Origin: Dissophora ornata
Lineage: Eukaryota; Mortierellomycota; Mortierellomycetes; Mortierellales; Mortierellaceae
NCBI GenBank assembly: GCA_025201705.1
Contig: MU616593.1
Coordinates: 1 to 64,000 of the forward strand
Reading direction: 5' to 3'
DNA length: 64,000 nucleotides
The notes beneath the pieces are model-generated. The model was given only the letters and a program-made list of their open reading frames with translations. It did not search any database and was not told the origin of the DNA. Shown here in pieces: positions 23,599 through 35,197 of the stretch. Each line of letters starts with the position of its first letter. Position 1 is the first letter of the stretch. The translations under genes were made by a program, and so were the position numbers.

Positions 23599-26168
23599 TC
23601 ATGCTTGAACAGTGAGCTTTGCAAACAGGTCTGTAAGATCCTTTTTGAATCCCAGTAGCGCCTGAACCTCAGCCTGAACAGCTGCGGGTTCAGCCTTTGC
23701 GGCTTTCAGATCCCTAACCTTGGCACCCTGCTCATCAATCTGCTTTTCCAGGGCCAGGACCTCCTCGGGCTTTTCGCCCACAAAGACAGGTGCCGCCGCG
23801 GCAGCAGCCTTGGCAGCAGCCTTCTTCTTCTTCTTCTTGTCCTCGGGCGCAGGCTCAGTAGAGTTGCCTCCGTACATGGCTCTCCAGACATCCTCCTGCT
23901 TCTCGTCGATGCGCTTGAAGAGGTACTCGGCCTTGCCAATGACATGTCCGGGAAGGATAGAATCCACTGCGAATTCATCGGGAAGCAAACGCACGGGTGC
24001 ATTGAGCTGGCGAACAATCGCCTCGGAGGTCGAGGGCATGTAAGGGAAGAGGACGGCCGAAAGCAAGTAGATCAAATTCAGAGCCGTGATGACGACACGG
24101 TCGCAGCGATCCCTGTGCTCCGCAAAGAGCGTGTTATCGATCTTGTTCTCCTGCAAGTAAACATTGCCGAGGGCTGAGATCTCCATCGCCACACGCAGGC
24201 CTTCACGGATCTTGACATCATCTAGAGCTTCGATGAACTGCTTCAACTTCTCGTTCACCTCACGGATCAACTTTTCGTCCGAGGCTGAGGGTGCAGCAGC
24301 GGTCTCGAGCGACGGCACGTTGGATTCGTACTTGGCATTCACAAACTTGATGACACGGTTGACAAAGTTTCCGAGGTTGGCGAGCAGCTCATTGTTGTTG
24401 CGAGCAATGAAATCCTTCCAGAGATACAATGAATCATTCGTCTCTGGGCGGTTGGAGAGAAGATAGTAGCGCCAAACCGAGGGGGGGACACCAGTCTCTT
24501 GGACATTGTTGCCAAAGATACCGACGCCACGAGACTTTGAGAACTTGCCGGTCTCATATTGGAGGTATTCTAGAGAGGATTAAAGTGGCATTAGCATCCT
24601 GATTTCTCTTGTTATCAGTTACAGTAACAGTGGAAGCAAAGACATCGAAGGAACGTACCAGTAGTGCTGAGAGTGTTCAAGAGAGTCCATTCCTCTCCAG
24701 TCCCGATCAATGTACTAGGGAAGATGACGGTATGGAAAGGAACGTTGTCTTTGCCCATGAACTGGTACAACTTGATATCCTTGGGGTTCTTCCACCACTT
24801 TTCCCACTCTTTCGTGTATGTGGCAGTGATGGAGGGGTAGCCGATAGGGGCATCGAACCAGACGTAAAAGACCTTACCCTCCCAGCCTTCGAGAGGCACG
24901 GGAGTGCCCCACTTCAAATCGCGGGTGATGCAGCGCAACCTAAGACCCTCCTTGAACCAAGACTGGGTGATGACTCTTCCGTTAGAGGACCAGTGACCTT
25001 CGGTCGAGGCCTTTTCGAACCATTCTTCGCACTTGCCCTGCAGCGTGCCGAGATCCAAGAACAAGTGCTTTGACTCCTTTTGCATGGGGCGATTGCCGTC
25101 GAGTTTGCAGCGCGGGTTGATGAGATCGGTTGCGTTCAAGAGATTACCACACTGGTCGCATTGGTCTCCTCGGGCGTCCTATTATACAGGCGAAACGGTT
25201 GCAGGATGGAAGGACAGACACAGGTTAAATAAGGTTTTCAATGGCCCGTTTTTTCTTGCTGCATTAACAAAAATGACAAAGAGTGAAAATGCCAGCGAAG
25301 CAGCTTGTACATACATCGTAGTTGCACTTGGGGCAGGTTCCCTCAACGAAGCGATCCGCAAGGTATCTAGTTAGATCCAGAACAGCCATTCGTTTGCGTT
25401 TTAGAAACGGGTGGTATTACTCAGCATGTTCCGCATTTGATCGTCGAACTCGTTGACTTTCTTGAAATAGAAAAAGAAAAGATGACTCATTCAGCCTCAT
25501 CTTCTGTATTTCACTGTACCTGTCGCACTGACTGCAGTAGAGTTGGAGCATGGTGTCCTCGACGAGCAAATTGCGCTCGTGCAGCTTCATGAAGATGTCC
25601 TGGGAAATCTGTGTCTGTTCCTCGGTTGTGGTCCTTCCAAACTTGTCAAAGTCGATCTCCATCCATTCGTAGCATTGCTTGTGGATTGGGTAGTACTTGT
25701 CGCAAAGTTCCTGGCAAGTGACACCATCGGCGATGGCCTTGGTCTCTGTTGCAGTACCATACTCATCCGTACCGCAAATGTACAGAGCATTGATGCCACG
25801 AACACGCTGGTACCTGAAAATGGAAAATGACTGAAATTAGAAATAAAGAAAAAATGGCTGAGAGAGGAATAGAACAGAGCATGCTTCTTACCTGGCGTAG
25901 ACATCGGCACTCAGGGTGGATCCGATAATGTTGCCCAGATGAGGCACGTTGTTGACGTAGGGCAGAGCCGAGGTGATCAGGACGTTGCGCTGACCGGGGA
26001 TAGGGAGCCTATATTCGAAGGAGTGATTAGAAGGACTGAATATCACTGGGCATTGTACGAATGGATGGCGGCAAGGCGAGCAAGAAAGAGAGATGTTTGC
26101 GAAGCATACTTGTGAGGGTTCTTGGGAGGCATGGCGATGCCAGCCTTGATGGTAGCTGGGGTGGACAT
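23599..26168 (-). CDS. MES1: Methionyl-tRNA synthetase, cytosolic, with C-terminal WHEP domain
   Basis: Six exons (26168-26110, 26008-25892, 25813-25520, 25366-25315, 25178-24659, 24569-23599) give 670 residues. The enzyme charges tRNA-Met for initiation and elongation. The class I HIGH motif appears as HLGN in [14 protein letters not shown] zinc-knuckle region follows (CSQCDR, CPKC, CDQC), and the KMSKS equivalent is KFSKS. After the anticodon-binding helical domain comes an Ala/Lys-rich linker, then a helix-turn-helix WHEP-type domain ([21 protein letters not shown] to LLGFKKDL), which usually binds tRNA. The GST-like N-terminal domain of yeast Mes1 is absent; the protein starts about 20 residues before the catalytic core. 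No mitochondrial presequence is evident. Confidence 0.95.
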
Positions 26169-26760
26169 GGCGAGCGGGAGATCTGTAGTGGTGGGATATA
26201 TTTTGTGAATGTGGGGGGACACGCTGTCCTGGTGCTCTATTTGTTGTATTCGTGGGAAGAATGAACAGGGGGGTATTTCTCCAGGCCGATGAGCTCGCTC
26301 GAGGATGAAAGAGGGAATGAGTAATTGAAGAAAAGAAAAAAGGCACAACGCTGTGGGAAAGAGGGGCGTCTTTTATGCATGTTCGTCGTGTGTGCGCTGT
26401 GTGTAGGAAAACAAACAGCCTTGACTCAGCAGATCACCAATAAAAGCAAACAATGAGTAAATAGCCGAGTCATGTGATTTCTTTTCCCTGTCCTGCATAC
26501 ACCCCATATATGCAAATGCATGCAGCCAACACATGGCCACAGGGCACATGGTGCGCATGGGCCACCGAGCCACTACGCCAGTCTGCGCCCCGGGAGTCAT
26601 CCTGACTGACAACCAGACACACATACACGCATAACACATACACATGCACACACAACCGTGCATAGCGACCAGGACGCCAGTGGGCTCCCTGCGAAGGGGC
26701 GCAATTATTGACACACATGTAGAGAAATTTAGTTAAAGTGCATCCAGGCGCCCTTGCAGC
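26169..26760. other. Intergenic, methionyl-tRNA synthetase promoter
   Basis: About 590 bp between the 3' end of the UVR-like coiled-coil gene and the start of the methionyl-tRNA synthetase, both on minus. It holds a CA/CACACA-rich patch near 26615-26660 and no supported gene or RNA. Confidence 0.4.
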
Positions 26761-29700
26761 TCAGCTATCGTGATAATATCCAACAGAGATTATACATAAA
26801 TCATTCAGCTCCTCATCCTCTCGCTATAGTGTATCACCATGAAGAGCAGCAACAGCTTCAACATCAGCAATTTATCCCCTTACCTGCTGTGTCATAGTCC
26901 TCCTCCGCAACTGCAGCCTGGATGTCCCTCTCAAGTGCATGTCGTTGCTTCTCCACATCCTCACCAGTACTGAGTACTCGACCCTTAGTACCATCCAGTT
27001 CTACTACCGCAATGGTGACATCCACCACACCTCTCATTCCTGGATCGTGCAGCAGCTGACTACCAGCTGTCGGCACAGTCTCCTCGCGCGCGAACCGAAT
27101 TCGGAACATCTCACGCAAGTTCTCAATCTCACATCGAATCTCTGTCAACAACAGCCGCGAGAGCTGGCCCGAAGTCGATTTCGCAGTGTTCAGATCATTT
27201 GATGCGTCCGTCTTGCTGTCACCCAACCCGCCATCTTTGTTGTCCTTGCCTGTCTGGCTGTCCCTGCGTGCCTCGCCTACATACGATTCAGAGAGCGTCT
27301 CCAGTCGAGCAAGGATGTCTGTCGTCACTGCCTGGATCTCCTTGAACAGATTGACCTCTTCGCGTCTGACAAAGCTTCTTGTACTCTCGTATTCCTTCTG
27401 CAGCGTTTTCAACTCCTCTTGCGCTGCCCCGTTCATCTTTGTAATCAATTGATCCAACTCTATCTGTTGCTGGGATATCGTCTCTCGGCATTTCGCGAGC
27501 TCAGTCGAGCAATGCGAGGCTTGTTTGAAATCACGGCGCTGGACAGACAGGTTCTTAAGCGATTCGATTGTGCTGATACGTTTCTGCGCCGCTTCTAGAT
27601 CCAGCTCAAGGTTCTTGATGGACCTCTGGTCAGCTTCACCTTTGTTTGTCAGTGACTCAAGCTGCGCCTCATATCTCCTCATATCCTCGTTCAAACTGTT
27701 AGCACGCATGTTCCATCCAGCCTCTTTTTCTCGAAATGCCTCTTCCTCCAATCGCAACTTTTGGATCATGGCCAGCTCAGCCTGGAACAGTCGACGTACT
27801 TCCTCCAGGCGATCGTGCTGAGAGATAATATTCTGAATCTCGCCCGCAATTTGCTCCTGTGCAGCCTCTACCTCCTGCATCGCCTGTTGAACACTGGACT
27901 CTTGCCGGTCGAGATTCAGTGTCTTGCGCTGCACTTCTGCCATGCGACGCTCCAAATCACGTTTCTCGTTTGAGACCTCCTTGGCCTTGCCGTCAAACTG
28001 CTGGGAGATCGTGGCGATCTTTTGCTGCACTACGACAATGCTACGGCCAAGCTCCCTGTCCTGACTATTCAGCTGCTCGAGCTTTTCCGTCAATTCTTGT
28101 ATTTCAGCCTGTTAAACATCGCAGCGTAGACGTCGATTAGACCGAGGGCACAGCAGAAAACTTTCCTGCTCACAAGAGTCGCTTTTGCAGCGATTGCGCA
28201 CACTTACCCGCGTGGTGTTACGTTTCTCCACCAGGCCATCCAATTCATCCTGTTCAGTCTTTGTCTCTTCCTCCATTCGTTCGAGCAACTCGGATTCATC
28301 CTTTCTTAAGAAATCTTGCCCTAGTGCAACATCGCTCTTCTCCTTCTCAATGTCCTCCCTCTCACTCTGAATCCTCTCCATCTCGCTTTCCCGGACGCTT
28401 TTCATCTCGATCTGGTAATCGTCTTTTTCTTTCTCCCTCGTCAGACGCATCTGTTCCATTTCCTGCATCACCGCCTGCTGCATCTCTGAGATCGACCTGC
28501 CCAGCTCATCCTGCCGTTTCTTGCACTTCCAAAGTGCCTCGTCCGTCTCACCGTAGATGCCCTCTAGTTTCTGAATTCTGTCTTGAACAATGTGGATAGT
28601 CGTCGCTGCTGAATCCGCCTCATCAAATTGCTCTGATATCGCTGCCTCTTCCTGCTTTTGTTCATTCATGTTTCGACGGCTATAGAGCGAAAGCAGTTCT
28701 TTGCATAATTCGATCTTGTGGGTTGAAAGCTGGGTCTGCTTCTGGATCAAATTCTGGAATTCTGACTCAAGTGCAGAGAGCGACCGTGCAGCTGTGTTTT
28801 GACTAGAGACTCGCTGGCGTCTAAACGAGGAATGCTGGGAGGTTGAAGATAAGGAGGAAGTAGGTCGATGCTCTGACGCTAGCCCATGGGTCGATCGATG
28901 GACTCGAGGGCCAGCACTGTGGCTTTTACTGCTCTTTTGTTTCGTCCGATCACGCTTCTTCTCCAGAAAAATATCCGTAGCTCTAATATCTTTTCCGGAA
29001 GACGCTAGGCCATTCCCAGGTCTTAAAAGCCCACTACGCAGTAAAGATGGCGATGCTGCGCGTGACGACGGTGCAGATGTCTGTTGTCGGCTCTGCCACT
29101 GTGGATGCTCCTCATCGGCCACAAAGTCCAAAAGACTGCTCTGAGAGGCAGCCAAAGAGCTACTCTGTGATCCATGGACTCTATCTGCATTGAAAACTGT
29201 GGAAGACAGGGCTGGGATCATGATGGAGTTTTTAAGAGAGGTCAAACCAGACACAATACCCATCCCCGGGCCCGAAAGCGCCCTCAGGCCAAACGTCGAC
29301 GGCTTTGGTCCCGAGTTCTCTGTCATTTTTAAAGCTGGTTGCCCAGGAAGTGCCTCCGTCGCCAAGGTCGGTTGACTGGCAGGGGTTTCAAAGAGGGAAG
29401 TGGTAGAGAGTGATCCCAGCGTTTCACTCACGGGTGATGCGTCCCTAATTTCGGACGGAATGTCGGGATACTGCTGCTGTTGATTGGAGGAATCATCTAT
29501 CAGAGTTGGTTCGGGAGTTATCTTTTGGCCTTTTGGACCCCATCTCTTCTTTTTTGGCTCAGACGGCGTGGGTATATTGGTGTCACTGTTGATGCTGGGA
29601 GGCCCTTCCTTTAATGTCGGTAGCTGTTGCAAGTCAGATAAACCTGACGGTACTGCAAAGGCTACGTAAGTAAGAGAAGAAAGAGAAAAAGTCATCGGCG

Positions 29701-30508
29701 CGAAAAAGGACAAAAAGCTGTCAGTTGTAAGTAGAATGTGATGTTTGCTGTAGTCCTTGCTCTGATATTCTTGTGTCTGGCGCTTTTTTTTTTTTTTTTT
29801 TTTTTTTTTACCTCCGTCAGAGATTGCATCCATGCTGAACCGCTGGCTGGAGCTCAAATTTCCGTGAGGTGCGAACGAATGGCTAGGCTCCCAGGATAAG
29901 GGAGGGGAGGCATCCTCGATGATCATACTCGATCCTAGTCGCGATTTGACAGTCAGGCCCTCATTTCCTCTTTCTCCGTCCGCATCGTTAGTACTTGGGT
30001 CACTGTCGTCATTGCCCCACAACTTGGACATGTTGCTTATGAACATCGGAGATACTCCGTGGTCTCGATGATATCCTAGTTTATGGCAAATGGGTCAATA
30101 ACCAATCGGACGGGGGTTTTTTTACGATCATTGCAAATTGGTGGCGCTGAAATGCTTCATGACCTTACCGTGGGTGGGTGATCCAGGGACAGAGGCCTGT
30201 CTCCGCGGCGAGACAGATTGCTTTGGCGAGGCATAAAGAGAATGAACCATACTCTTGTTCCCTTGCCTGCGATTGGATTTGATGTTGCTGCTGGCGCTGC
30301 TGCTGATATCATGGCTGAGGAGAGAGCTGCCCTTGTGCTCGTCTCGGCTTCCTTCTCGGACGTTGGACAGCAGCCCCGTGTGCTCTTTACTGCCGTCGTC
30401 CTCGTGGTCGTCCAGGTATCTGGAGTTGGAGGAAGAGGGGGAGGAAAGCGGGTTGAAGGAGTTACTCATGCTGGCAATGTCGTCTGGGTCGTGGTCATTC
30501 AATGCCAT
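26761..30508 (-). CDS. Large coiled-coil protein with UVR-like motifs
   Basis: Five exons (30508-30169, 30075-29812, 29661-28208, 28108-26884, about 26819-26761) give about 1,113 residues. The N-terminal 470 residues are Ser/Pro-rich and disordered, with a basic KKKRWGPKGQK patch. From about 470 on, the protein is an almost continuous coiled coil. Two segments resemble the UVR motif (a short helical hairpin known from UvrB, UvrC and ClpC): one with RRDFKQASHCSTELAKC, and one near the C-terminus with ERDIQAAVAEEDYDTA. The function is unknown; a scaffold or tether is likely. The last exon is uncertain. The acceptor I use (26820) restores DEELNDL after the UVR-like motif, whereas reading through the donor gives a stop at 26864. 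The second intron starts with a run of 24 As. Confidence 0.75.
29784..29810 (-). repeat. Poly(A) tract directly after a splice donor
   Basis: On the minus strand the donor GT at 29811-29810 is followed at once by an A run of more than 24 bases (T run on +) within an intron of the UVR-like coiled-coil gene. Its length is likely unstable. Confidence 0.8.
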
Positions 30509-31030
30509 TCGTTCGTTGTCGCTGCATTCAAGTGAGATGTTGATGCCATTACAAGCAACTCACAAAGGTGAGTGTGAACTTCGTCACTCCTGCGCACATG
30601 CCTCCATGTCACATGACCCTAAGAAAACCACCGACCCCATCGCGTCCGCAAGCATGGAATGAAGCCCGAAGAGGACGGACTAAGGGAGCGATTACATTCA
30701 GCGAGCTGATAAAGACACACCGGGGCGTTATACGACAGATCATGCGTGTCTAGAAGGGGTTGAGAGCGAGACATGTGCAGCCTTGTAATATTCCGCAATA
30801 CAAATAAAAAAAAGTGCTGATTGAGAACAGTTGTAGGCATGGGAATCGAAAAAAATGTTATATTTGTTGACGAGTTTTAAGTAACGGGCGAGGGAACTTG
30901 GTCCTGGCCTTGCACAAGGCAAACTGCTTGTGCTTCCTATTGATACAGATATTTTTGACTTTTTTTGCTTTCGAAAAGAGTATGATACAGCAATGACATT
31001 GAAAAAAAAAAAAAAAGGTCCGGGCCGTCA
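30509..31030. other. Intergenic between ankyrin-repeat gene end and coiled-coil gene start
   Basis: About 520 bp that must hold the promoter of the minus-strand coiled-coil gene and the 3' UTR of the ankyrin-repeat gene. A poly(A) run sits at 31001-31016. No gene is seen. Confidence 0.4.
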
Positions 31031-33954
31031 TTAGGCCGCAACGCGTTCCGGGCCAGTCGAGCGACGTGGCCAGATCCCAGACAGGCGGTTCATCATCCCC
31101 ACGCGCGACCGCGTCGCGCCAGCCTCCTTGCTAATCAAGCCTAGAGCTGTCGCCTCTCTATCAATCTTGGTGAGCTCATCAACACTCAAACCGCCGCTAC
31201 CAATGCCACGGCCAAGAGATCCCATTGATCCAGCAGAGCCATCCTTGCCATGAAAGCTTTCCTCCTGGGTGTCCTTCCCGGCGCCATTCGACCAGAATCG
31301 TGAGAACCGCCCTGAAATCGTTGCGCTGCCTGAAAACGAGGTACGATGCTTGCCACCCTTTGTTCTCTGGCGTGGCGGCGGCTCTTGGAATGAAGAAACC
31401 GATATTGAGGACATCAGTCCAGTCGAGCGGGAGAAGAACGACGTCTCATCCTGGCTAGCCCTGCCGCCAAAAGGTTCATGCATGCTGTGGCGTCTGTGCC
31501 ACCCGTCGTCCTCTTCCTCTTCAGCCTCGGCCATGTCCTGCCCGTGTGAGGAGGCAAACATACGCAGATCAAACGACTGCCAGACTCGAGATTCTGAAGC
31601 AGATGACACCCTGCGCATGGCACCACTGATTGTTGAGGGTGACGGTTGGGAGAATGACTCTACCATGGAACTCGATTCAACCTGGAACTTTTCCTCAGAC
31701 TCCTCAACAGGCGCCATATCCAAATGTGTTCGACTGTCGTTACCAGCCAATGTCATGGGATTGACCAGTGTGGAGTAGGACGAGGGCCCCGAAACGAGCG
31801 TCTCCGGATTGGATGCGTCCGAGTCCCGCCTGGCCTTGCGGTCGGGGTGTCGCATAGGTCTTGTCTGGTCGAGCGATACGCGTCGCTGATGGGCGGTCCC
31901 CACTTGCGACGGAGAGAGATGTCCTGTCGTAGTCGTGTCTACAGATCGTCGCCTAATGTCGCTGGGGATTGGCTCCTGCATGTTTAGTGCCATGATTGCT
32001 GACATTCTTCGACTGAAGTCGCCACTGCCCCTTGGACTCGTGAAGGGGTCTCTATCTCTGCTGTCTCTGAGCTCTGCAACGGGAGCAGTGATTTGGAGGC
32101 CTCTTTGCATTGAAGCGTGCTCGTTGAGAATGCTAGCAACCTCAGGGTGGTTTCGCGCAGTGGCAACAGAATACGGTGTGGAGCCATACTATAAGAGATC
32201 AGATGTCGCATTTGATTAGCTTTAGTTTCTTGAAAAGGTAGTGATAATCTCACGCGCATGTCGGGCAATATGCTTGCCTTATCTGCCGAGTCAGCGATAG
32301 CACCGTGTCGCAGTAGAATTTCGACGACTGACAGACAGCCATTCGCGGCGGCAAAGTGCAGGGGCGTTGATCCGGTAGTTCCTACTGTTTGACTGGACGC
32401 ATAGAAAGAGAGAAGCACGGGTTAGTGAAAGATAACTTTGATAAGAGGGATGGCCCGCGATGTGCACATGATTCCATGCTCTTTGCTTTCTCCTCCGCCG
32501 CCCTCATGGCGCAGTACAGGCAGAGAACGACAAAGCATTTCTCCATGGCAGAAAAGGATGTGGCCAAACTTTGAGAGCGCATACAGTAAACAGAAAAAAA
32601 AATGTTCAGCGCGCATGGGCCAAGTCGTGGTGGGAGATGGGAGATGGGAGATGGAGATGGGGGTCGTGCTGATAAATATGTCAATGCAGATGTAAAGTCA
32701 ATAATATCACCCAAAACTAGACTTACGCGCCAATGACCCTTTCGCCACTGTACTTTCGCGGCAGCCGCCGGGAATTGACGTCCGCACCACGCTCGATCAG
32801 GAAGAGGACTACGGCCACATTCGCATTGCTACAGCAGGCGGCATGGATAGGAAGAACGCCATTGACGACCGAGTCGATCGGCTGACCATTATCGAGCGCA
32901 AACTTGACAAGTCCTGTACATTTCACACAGAGAGGGTAGAGGTTGAGGATATGTCGTCAGTCACCTGTGCAGTTAGTCATTATGCAGTTTTCAAAGCATC
33001 TGTGAAGGCATTGCAGTAAGGATATGCTGAACGCGAATGCGCAAAAGACTAAAAAGGGGTAAGTCAGAGAACAATCTAAGTTGGTAAAGAAAAGGGTTGG
33101 CATGGAGCAGAAGCGGGGGAAGGGGAAGATCGAGAATCAACGAGATGACAACAATGTTGGTATGAAAAGAACAGGGTCCATTATTGTTGATTGCGTTGAT
33201 TCCCTGTGGGGATGAGAGTAAACTGGGATATTCATGCTGATCCCATGTCGTTCTTTATGATCTAGAGCTGGTTTGCTCCTCCACAGAAACACAACCACTC
33301 TTTGTGGTTCCTCAGAAGCGAGGGGGACAGGGGAGAGTGAGGCTCGTAGCGAAGGTCCGATGGTGGAAACTTGATGCAGGGGCTGAATACTCGCTACTGA
33401 ATCGCATAGCTATGCATACCAAGGCCTAGCCAAGGCCTAGCCAAGCACGCTTGAGGTGGGGAGATCGAGGGAAGAGAGGGGGGAATGTATGCAAGGCCTG
33501 CATGGATTGTTGGCATAAAGAGGCGCTGCACAGAAGTAATTTTTTTATGGTTTCCCGTTCCTGCAACGACTGAGCAACAAACATAACAATGACCGAAAGG
33601 GGTGGGCAAAGATTGACTGGCAAAAGGGAGATAAAGAGGGAAGGCGTGGGGTGACATTCAGCGCTTACCAAGGTTGCCAGAGGCAGCTCCAGAGTGTAGT
33701 CCAAGGTTCTGAAAGGACTTTTTGTTGGCAGAGGTTGTGGAGGGCCTTGCTGTGGGGGTATTGTTGGCCGAAACTGTGATAACGGACAGGGCCGTACTTG
33801 CGAGTTGGGGAGCTGGGTCAGTGAGCTGGGAAGGAAAGGGTGCAGATGTGGGGGAGTATGAGGGAGACGGTGGGGGAAGTAGGTTGGAGGTTGGACTGGA
33901 TGATGGGGAAGAGAATCCAGGGCGGAGCTGGAGCATGGCTCGCAAGGGTGCCAT
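31031..33954 (-). CDS. Ankyrin-repeat protein with long disordered tail
   Basis: Four exons (33954-33669, 32913-32727, 32392-32254, 32188-31031) give 589 residues. An N-terminal Ser/Pro-rich segment of about 95 residues leads into ankyrin repeats in exons 2-4: NGVLPIHAACCSNANVAVVLFL, then GSTPLHFAAANGCLSVVEILL and YGSTPYSVATARNHPEVASILN. Each is the core of a repeat (TPLHxAA and xVVxxLL). The remaining 380 residues are Ser/Arg/Gly-rich with no domain. Ankyrin repeats bind protein partners, and none can be named here. Intron 1 is long (755 bp) and holds no gene. The start MAPLRAM was chosen as the first ATG of the frame, and it lies in front of a 1.2 kb promoter region shared with the hydrolase gene. 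Confidence 0.82.
32632..32662 (+). repeat. GGGAGAT short tandem repeat
   Basis: About four copies of a seven-base unit (GGGAGAT) lie inside the second intron of the ankyrin-repeat gene. Confidence 0.8.
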
Positions 33955-35197
33955 GGTTAGTGGATGTATGTGTGGTAGGGCAGAGAGTAGAAGAGACGAA
34001 TGGGATAGTTTAGAGCGATGAAGGCGCAAGATAAGCGAGGCGAGCGAGCGAGGAAGGTTGAGTGAGGAGATTTTGAGGAGAAAGAAGAAGAGGAGTGAAG
34101 ACCTAGGAACGCACGGAGGAGGAAAAATAAAGGAAAGGGAGACGGAGAGAAGGGAGATGGAGAGACGATGCATGTGTCACTGTTGCTACCGACTGTGTTG
34201 TTTCGATGGTCTATGCTGTTTGATGTTCGCGATGCTATTTTTGACAAGTCGCCTTTTCGAGATCCTCCGCGCGCTGCTGTGGTGTTTGCACAAACACGAC
34301 GGAAACAGGCGTCTTCTGCGACACATGCGCACATGTGAGCCTTGCGGTACAGTTCTGCTGGTCTTTCTGTCGACTCGGCGTTGTCGGCTGTGGCGATGAC
34401 CTGGCATGTTGCACGACCGTCATACTCGTCATACTCGCATACTCGTCTTGGCGCGCCTTTTCAGCCACACTCACACTAACACGACGCGTCTGCGCAAAAA
34501 ATAGAATAGTCCGCATCATGGACACTGCTGTCGCCCCTCCACACGATTGCCTCTCTGTCTCGCCCTCTCGCCCTCTCCACCTCTCTGCCGCCGGGGAATA
34601 GCCCTTTGGAGTTGATTTTGTATCGACAAGCAGCTCGACATGTGAGCTTGCCTCTTTTGTGGTCCCTCTTTCTTCCCGCTTCTCCCAGTGCGACTCTCTT
34701 AATTGTCTGCATGATGCACATTTCCATCCCACACTGTCTGTCGAGACTCCAAAGACATTGTCCACAAACAGACATGTCCCAGCACACCCACCGACCCTCG
34801 TGCCCACGGGTGAGCCCAATGCATTCCCCTACCGCACACCGGCCTACTGAGATGCACCCGAGGACTTGGACGTGCTCTAGACACTCAAGTCGACGCAACA
34901 CCGCCTAGGTGTATTAGGTGTATATATGTGCGAGTATGTTGACGGCGGGTCCGCCCTCGGAGCATAATTATCCTACTTACGCACACTCCATGCAGGTTTC
35001 GTCATCAACGTTTGGCTCCCACAAGTGTCCAACCGATCGAGAGGCTGTGAGCAATATAGAGGTTAAATTACATGTTCCCAAGCGATCAGCACGAGTTGGT
35101 GTTCATTCATTCCTTTGTTCAATCCCTTTGTCCATCAGTACATCCTCATCCACACCACCGCCACCACCACCACACGCCATACTACAACGCAAATACC
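33955..35197. promoter_or_regulatory. Divergent promoter region, ankyrin-repeat gene / hydrolase
   Basis: About 1.24 kb without a convincing gene. Open frames of 60-190 codons overlap on both strands in discordant frames, with no recognisable domain and poor composition. CT-rich and CA/CACC-rich stretches near 35140-35190 precede the hydrolase start. Confidence 0.4.

Noticed and set aside
34235..34901. Overlapping minus-strand frames of 140-194 codons upstream of the hydrolase
   Set aside because: Several frames are open at once, composition is Cys/Arg-rich and unlike neighbours, and no family is recognised. They probably come from a GC-richer promoter region.
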